Source of the DNA: Bacteroidales bacterium
GTDB taxonomy: Bacteria > Bacteroidota > Bacteroidia > Bacteroidales > VadinHA17
NCBI GenBank assembly: GCA_017882245.1
Contig: JADGPV010000180.1
Coordinates: 1-9,262, forward strand
DNA: 9,262 nucleotides
Direction of reading: 5' to 3'
Shown: in pieces, positions 5,740 through 9,262 of the stretch
Layout: each line of letters opens with the position of its first letter
Numbering within the stretch: the stretch's first letter is position 1
The notes under the pieces: generated by a model
What the model saw: only the letters and a program-made list of their open reading frames with translations
Told to the model about the DNA's origin: nothing
The model's database searches: none
Translations under genes and position numbers: made by a program

Positions 5740-7521
5740 ATGATAACACTAAAGATAAACGACCAGCTGGCTAAGGTAAAAGAAGGGACAACAGTGCTCA
5801 ATGCCGCAAAGAGTCTTGGTATAAATATTCCAACCCTCTGTAATCATCAGGATCTATGCGTTGCAGGCAATTGTCGTGTATGTGTTGTGGAGCAGAAAGG
5901 TGCCCGCACACTTATAGCTTCGTGTGCTATGCCTGTCTCAGAGGGTATGGAGATCCATACCAACTCGCTCAAGGTAAGGAATGCGCGTAAGCATATTGTT
6001 GAACTGCTCCTTTCAGAGCACCGTGCAGATTGCACAAAGTGCTACAAGAACCAGAACTGTGAGCTCCAGACACTGGCAAACGAATTCTCTTTCGGAGAAC
6101 ACATCTTCTTCGACCTGACGGAAGATCATCCATATTCGATTGACAGATCATCACCGTCATTCTCGAAGGATGACAGCAAATGTATCAGATGCCAGCGTTG
6201 CGTGCGTACCTGTGCCGAGCTTCAGCATGTTTCTGCCATTGCAGTTTCAAACAAAGGCTCAGAAATGAAGGTGTCGTCATTCCACAACAGGCCCATGAGC
6301 CATGTAGTATGCACCAATTGCGGCCAGTGTGTCAACCGTTGTCCGACGGGAGCGCTGACTGAGAAAACATATATCGATCAGGTATGGGACGCTATATATG
6401 ATCCAGATAAGCACGTCGTTGTGCAGACTGCACCGGCAGTAAGGGTGGCTCTGGGTGAGGATCTCGGATATGATCCGGGACAGAGAGTAACAGGCAAAAT
6501 GGTCACTGCACTGCGCCAGATCGGTTTTGATTCAGTGCTTGATACTGACTTCACTGCTGACCTGACTATCATGGAGGAGGGGACTGAACTGCTTACAAGG
6601 CTTAAGAAGATACTGGTTGACGGCGATAAGAAACTTGCACTTCCTATGTTCACTTCATGCTCCCCGGGATGGATCAAGTTCATTGAGCACAAGTATCCCC
6701 AGATGCTGAATAACCTCTCAACCTGCAAATCACCGCAGCAGATGTTCGGAGCTCTGGCAAAAACGTTCTATGCACAGAAGCGTAACATTGATCCCTCGAA
6801 AATCGTCTCTGTTTCAGTGATGCCGTGCACAGCCAAAAAGTTTGAGGCTGACAGACCTGAGATGAGATCGAGCGGTTACAAGGACGTTGACTTCGTTCTC
6901 ACAACCCGTGAGCTTGCAGTGATGATCAGACAGGCAGGAATTGATTTCCGCGCTCTTGAAGAGTCGAAATATGATTCGATCATGGGATCATCCACAGGTG
7001 CTGCAGTTATATTCGGAGCAACAGGCGGCGTAATGGAAGCAGCCCTGCGAACAGCTTATGAGATCGTGACCGGCAGAAGCGTACCGTTCAAGAACCTCGA
7101 TATTACTCCCGTGCGAGGCATGGAAGGGGTAAAGGAAGCTACAATAAAGATAGAAGGCACTAAAAAAGAATGGAACTTCCTTGAAGGAGCTGAATTGAAA
7201 GTGGCAATCGCTCATGGGCTTGTAAATGCCAACAAGCTTGTCAAAGCGGTAAGTACCGGAAAGGCTTCTTACCATTTCATTGAGATCATGGCCTGCCCCG
7301 GCGGATGTATCGGCGGCGGCGGTCAGCCCATACCTACAAATATTGATATCAGGAAGAAGCGTATGGAGGCCATTTATTCGGAAGATTCCGGTATGTCACT
7401 CAGAAAGTCCCATGAGAATCCTGAAGTAATAGCTATATATAAGGAGTTCCTGGAGGAACCGAACGGGCATAAATCGCACGAACTGCTTCACACTCACTAT
7501 GTGCAGAGAGAATCCTACTAA
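5740..7521 (+). CDS. hydA: [FeFe] hydrogenase catalytic subunit HydA (H-cluster, CpI-like domain layout)
   Basis: This is the catalytic subunit that interconverts protons plus electrons and H2 at the H-cluster; 593 residues. Domains in order: a plant-type [2Fe-2S] domain with Cys34, Cys45, Cys48 and Cys62; a NuoG-like His-Cys3 [4Fe-4S] site with His94, Cys98, Cys101 and Cys107; two ferredoxin [4Fe-4S] motifs (Cys148/151/154/158 and Cys191/194/197/201); then the H domain. H-cluster motifs are L1 TSCSPGW at 305-311, L2 MPCTAKKFE at 361-369, and L3 EIMACPGGCIGGGGQP at 515-530. The C-terminal small-subunit-like region (RKSHENPEVIAIYKEFL ... HELLHTHY) is present and fused. There is no extra C-terminal [2Fe-2S] domain. 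I chose the ATG at 5740 because the ferredoxin fold starts there (MITLKIND); the frame is open further upstream only inside hydB. L1 has a single Cys where CpI has two. Function depends on HydE, HydF and HydG, none of which is in the window. Confidence 0.96.
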   Translation: MITLKINDQLAKVKEGTTVLNAAKSLGINIPTLCNHQDLCVAGNCRVCVVEQKGARTLIASCAMPVSEGMEIHTNSLKVRNARKHIVELLLSEHRADCTKCYKNQNCELQTLANEFSFGEHIFFDLTEDHPYSIDRSSPSFSKDDSKCIRCQRCVRTCAELQHVSAIAVSNKGSEMKVSSFHNRPMSHVVCTNCGQCVNRCPTGALTEKTYIDQVWDAIYDPDKHVVVQTAPAVRVALGEDLGYDPGQRVTGKMVTALRQIGFDSVLDTDFTADLTIMEEGTELLTRLKKILVDGDKKLALPMFTSCSPGWIKFIEHKYPQMLNNLSTCKSPQQMFGALAKTFYAQKRNIDPSKIVSVSVMPCTAKKFEADRPEMRSSGYKDVDFVLTTRELAVMIRQAGIDFRALEESKYDSIMGSSTGAAVIFGATGGVMEAALRTAYEIVTGRSVPFKNLDITPVRGMEGVKEATIKIEGTKKEWNFLEGAELKVAIAHGLVNANKLVKAVSTGKASYHFIEIMACPGGCIGGGGQPIPTNIDIRKKRMEAIYSEDSGMSLRKSHENPEVIAIYKEFLEEPNGHKSHELLHTHYVQRESY

Positions 7522-7541
7522 TTAATTATCAATTAATTGAA

Positions 7542-7567
7542 TAGAGACGTGGCGTGCTACGTCTCTA
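7542..7567. terminator. Near-palindromic hairpin between convergent operons, probable bidirectional terminator
   Basis: TAGAGACGT (7542-7550) pairs perfectly with ACGTCTCTA (7559-7567). In RNA the 8-base centre can add a G-U and a G-C pair, leaving a 4-base loop. A moderately T-rich CTTGTTTT follows on the + strand; the minus side runs into AT-rich sequence (ATTCAATTAATTG). The element sits 20 bases after the hydA stop and contains the TAG stop of the converging membrane-protein gene (7565-7567), so it can end both transcripts. The GAGACGT...ACGTCTC form resembles short dispersed palindromes that I recall from Bacteroidota and cyanobacterial genomes; that link is from memory and unchecked. 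Confidence 0.65.
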
Positions 7568-8461
7568 CTTGTTTTCAGGCATCCTGGGATAAAGGTCTTC
7601 CACCTTAACACGGTTCTCCTCTTCAGGTGTAACTTTCACAGCCTGCATTCCTTCACTGTTCCTGAAATAAAGCAGGAAAGCCAGGATTGGGAATACCGGC
7701 GTTACAAGTGAGGTTGCAAGTGCACTGAGCCCGATATAAAGAGGATTCTTTGTCATCTCGAGCATTTTGGCGGCGTTATCAGGATCTCCAAGTGCCTTTA
7801 TGAAAGTTCCGGTAAAGGGCAGCATTACGAGGCCGCTTACTGCCAGGGATATGACTACGATGATCAGACTTACAACGACAACCCATGCCAGATTTGGCCA
7901 GAAATTACTGTGAGCCAGGCTGAATGATCTGGATATCACCTGTACGGGATTACGACTCTCAGTGAGCATGACAGGCAATGCAAAAAGGGCAACGGTAACT
8001 ATATATAACATTGCAAATACTCCTGGCAATATAAGCAATAGTATTCCGATACTTGTGAGCATGGACCCGACAATGGCAAAGACGATGACAACTATAAGAA
8101 AAGGTACCAGCACTACCAGGCTGCTTTTCAAAACTTTCTGTATCGTGTTTTCCTCTCCGAGAGGTCTTTCAAGGACCCATGCATGAAGCAGGACTCCAAA
8201 GACAATCGAGATGACAACTATCAAAGAGTAGGGCACAATCATGCCCTTCATCATCTTAAAAACCTCATCATAGTCTGTTGTATCCATGGAATAGAATGAC
8301 GAAAGGTCAATACGCGAGCTCAGTATTCTTGTCAGCAGAGACATCATCACGGAAATGATGTAAAGGCCCAGAAAATATTTTTTGTAGAAAGCCCACATTT
8401 TTGTCATAGCGCTGTCAAGGTCAACGGCTCCGGAAAGAGGATGATTTTGATAATTATTCAT
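7565..8461 (-). CDS. Polytopic membrane protein of unknown function, about six helices
   Basis: I do not recognise a specific function. The 298-residue protein starts with a soluble N terminus (MNNYQNHPLSGAVDLDSAM). Hydrophobic stretches suitable for helices lie near residues 29-48, 74-96, 114-135, 138-163, 190-214 and 242-266, and the charged tail ends PRMPENK. The middle segment, LLLILPGVFAMLYIV followed by ALPVMLTE and then a SRSFSLAHSNFW-like loop, resembles the repeated pattern of YciC/DUF-type integral membrane proteins and glycerophosphodiester phosphodiesterase membrane domains, which are often annotated only as hypothetical. No catalytic motif, signal peptide or metal site is evident. 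It lies 39 bp downstream of the SNF2 helicase gene on the same strand and converges on hydA, so it is probably unrelated to the hydrogenase. The reading frame is well supported; the role is open. Confidence 0.85.
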   Translation of the reverse strand: MNNYQNHPLSGAVDLDSAMTKMWAFYKKYFLGLYIISVMMSLLTRILSSRIDLSSFYSMDTTDYDEVFKMMKGMIVPYSLIVVISIVFGVLLHAWVLERPLGEENTIQKVLKSSLVVLVPFLIVVIVFAIVGSMLTSIGILLLILPGVFAMLYIVTVALFALPVMLTESRNPVQVISRSFSLAHSNFWPNLAWVVVVSLIIVVISLAVSGLVMLPFTGTFIKALGDPDNAAKMLEMTKNPLYIGLSALATSLVTPVFPILAFLLYFRNSEGMQAVKVTPEEENRVKVEDLYPRMPENK

Positions 8462-8484
8462 TATGTCTTGTATTAGAGTCCCAG

Positions 8485-8492
8485 CAAAACTA
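8485..8492 (-). promoter_or_regulatory. Possible Bacteroidota -7 promoter element before the membrane-protein gene
   Basis: Read on the minus strand, the 39-bp gap contains TAGTTTTG, an exact match to the TAnnTTTG -7 consensus of the Bacteroidota primary sigma factor. It ends 23 bases before the ATG, giving a plausible short leader. I see no clear TTTG -33 element at the usual distance, and an 8-base motif this degenerate can arise by chance. The gene might instead be read through from the SNF2 gene. Confidence 0.3.
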
Positions 8493-8500
8493 TAAAAAAA

Positions 8501-9262
8501 TCAGTTCAGAATTTCCAGCATTTCCCTGATATCAAGCTCGCTGAATGGATTATTGGATTCAACGAATGTCTCTGCAAGTTTTGCCTTTCTCTCTTGCAAA
8601 CGCTGGATCTTTTCCTCTATCGTGTCACCCGAGATATAGCGGTAGACGAACACTCTTTTTTCCTGACCTATCCTGTGAGCCCTGCTGAGGGCCTGTATTT
8701 CCGATGCCGGATTCCACCACGGATCAAGTATGAAGACATAGTCAGCCTCAGTGAGGTTCAGACCAATGCCTCCGGCTTTGAGTGAAATGAGAAAAACCTT
8801 TATCTGGTCATCATTCCTGAAACGGTTAATTACCTTCTCACGGTTCTGAGTGGAGCCTGTCAGCATTGAAAACCCGATGCCGTTTTTGCTTAGCCATCCC
8901 GGGAACAACTCCAGATGTTTGACAAACGATGAGAATACAAGTATTTTATGCCCCTCTGAAACAACACTGTCTATATTATGGGTGACAGCTTCAAACTTGC
9001 CTGAACCTCCTTTATAAGTCTCATCAGTGAGAAGAGGATGGTTTGCTATCTGCCTCAGTCTCATCAGTCCCTGAAGAACAATTATGGCTGATTTTTCAAT
9101 CCCCATGCTTTCAATATTCTCCAGTATGCTGTTGCGCACTGCCGACTTTTCCCTCTCATAGATCACAGATTGCTCCTCAGACATGTCACAGTGAACAACC
9201 TGCTCAATGACAGGGGGAAGTTCGCTGACAACCATCTCTTTTGTCCGTCTCATTATGAATGG
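8501..9262 (-). CDS. SNF2-family helicase, C-terminal part (5' end outside window)
   Basis: This is the C-terminal end of a Swi2/Snf2-type DNA-dependent ATPase, a protein that translocates on double-stranded DNA. The frame is open to the window edge: the codons before the Met at 9253 read PFI, giving PFIMRRTKEMV, the conserved PF(I/L)xRRTK block between the two RecA-like lobes. That Met is therefore internal, and the ATPase lobe with motifs I-IV lies to the right. Counted from that Met, visible pieces are LRQIANHPLL at 66-75, KILVFSSFVKHLE at 103-115, motif V around GGIGLNLTEADYVFILDPWWNP (161-182) and motif VI QALSRAHRIGQ at 187-197 with its arginine fingers. The sequence ends naturally at EMLEILN. 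Bacterial members have varied or unknown roles (RNA polymerase recycling, phage defence, other). Nothing in the window indicates which. Confidence 0.93.
   Translation of the reverse strand, partial: PFIMRRTKEMVVSELPPVIEQVVHCDMSEEQSVIYEREKSAVRNSILENIESMGIEKSAIIVLQGLMRLRQIANHPLLTDETYKGGSGKFEAVTHNIDSVVSEGHKILVFSSFVKHLELFPGWLSKNGIGFSMLTGSTQNREKVINRFRNDDQIKVFLISLKAGGIGLNLTEADYVFILDPWWNPASEIQALSRAHRIGQEKRVFVYRYISGDTIEEKIQRLQERKAKLAETFVESNNPFSELDIREMLEILN

Noticed and set aside
4082..7521. Annotation of the three genes as complex I subunits nuoE, nuoF and nuoG
   Set aside because: The third gene has all three H-cluster motifs (TSCSPGW, MPCTAKKFE and the MACPGGC motif) and no molybdopterin-like NuoG domain. 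No other nuo genes are present.
7522..7541. AATTAATT repeats after hydA as a binding site or attachment site
   Set aside because: CAATTAATTG is palindromic, but such short AT-only patterns are expected in AT-rich intergenic DNA and no partner copy or integrase is seen.
1..9262. CRISPR array, tRNA, rRNA, insertion sequence or phage genes
   Set aside because: No regularly spaced repeats, cloverleaf-like segments, transposase motifs or terminal inverted repeats were found. Apart from short intergenic regions the window is filled by the genes listed.

Overview
The window looks like part of the chromosome of an anaerobic, hydrogen-metabolising bacterium. Base composition is intermediate. The hydrogenase operon has an AT-rich leader with almost no Shine-Dalgarno sequence. 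One intergenic site matches the TAnnTTTG promoter element typical of Bacteroidota. A near-palindromic 'TAGAGACGT...ACGTCTCTA' element sits between convergent genes. Together these make a fermentative Bacteroidota relative the best guess, but the taxon is inferred and not proven by anything in the window.

Layout. Positions 1-3918 (+ strand) hold a tightly packed [NiFe]-hydrogenase maturation cluster, hypF (5' end outside the window), hypC, hypD and hypE. hypF/hypC and hypD/hypE overlap by 10 and 8 bp. These proteins build and deliver the Fe(CN)2CO group of [NiFe] hydrogenases. HypF and HypE make the cyanide ligands from carbamoyl phosphate, and HypC and HypD form the scaffold on which the group is assembled. 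A 163-bp AT-rich leader (3919-4081) with a perfect 10-bp inverted repeat follows.

Positions 4082-7521 (+ strand) carry a compact operon for a trimeric, NAD(H)-linked [FeFe] hydrogenase: hydC (NuoE-like, [2Fe-2S]), hydB (NuoF-like, FMN/NAD and one [4Fe-4S]) and hydA (catalytic, H-cluster). Electrons would run between NAD(H) on HydB, the Fe-S chain of HydC and HydA, and protons/H2 at the H-cluster. HydB has only the NuoF core and HydA has no C-terminal extension, so the complex is leaner than classical electron-bifurcating HydABC.

A hairpin at 7542-7567 separates this operon from two converging genes on the minus strand: a six-helix membrane protein of unknown function (7565-8461) and, upstream of it, the C-terminal part of an SNF2-family helicase (8501 to the window end). 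Neither has an evident link to hydrogen metabolism.

The main point of interest is the pairing. A [NiFe] maturation cluster lies directly next to an [FeFe] hydrogenase, yet the window contains neither [NiFe] structural genes nor the HydE/HydF/HydG maturases that the [FeFe] enzyme needs. I see no tRNA, rRNA, CRISPR array, insertion sequence or other clear mobile element.
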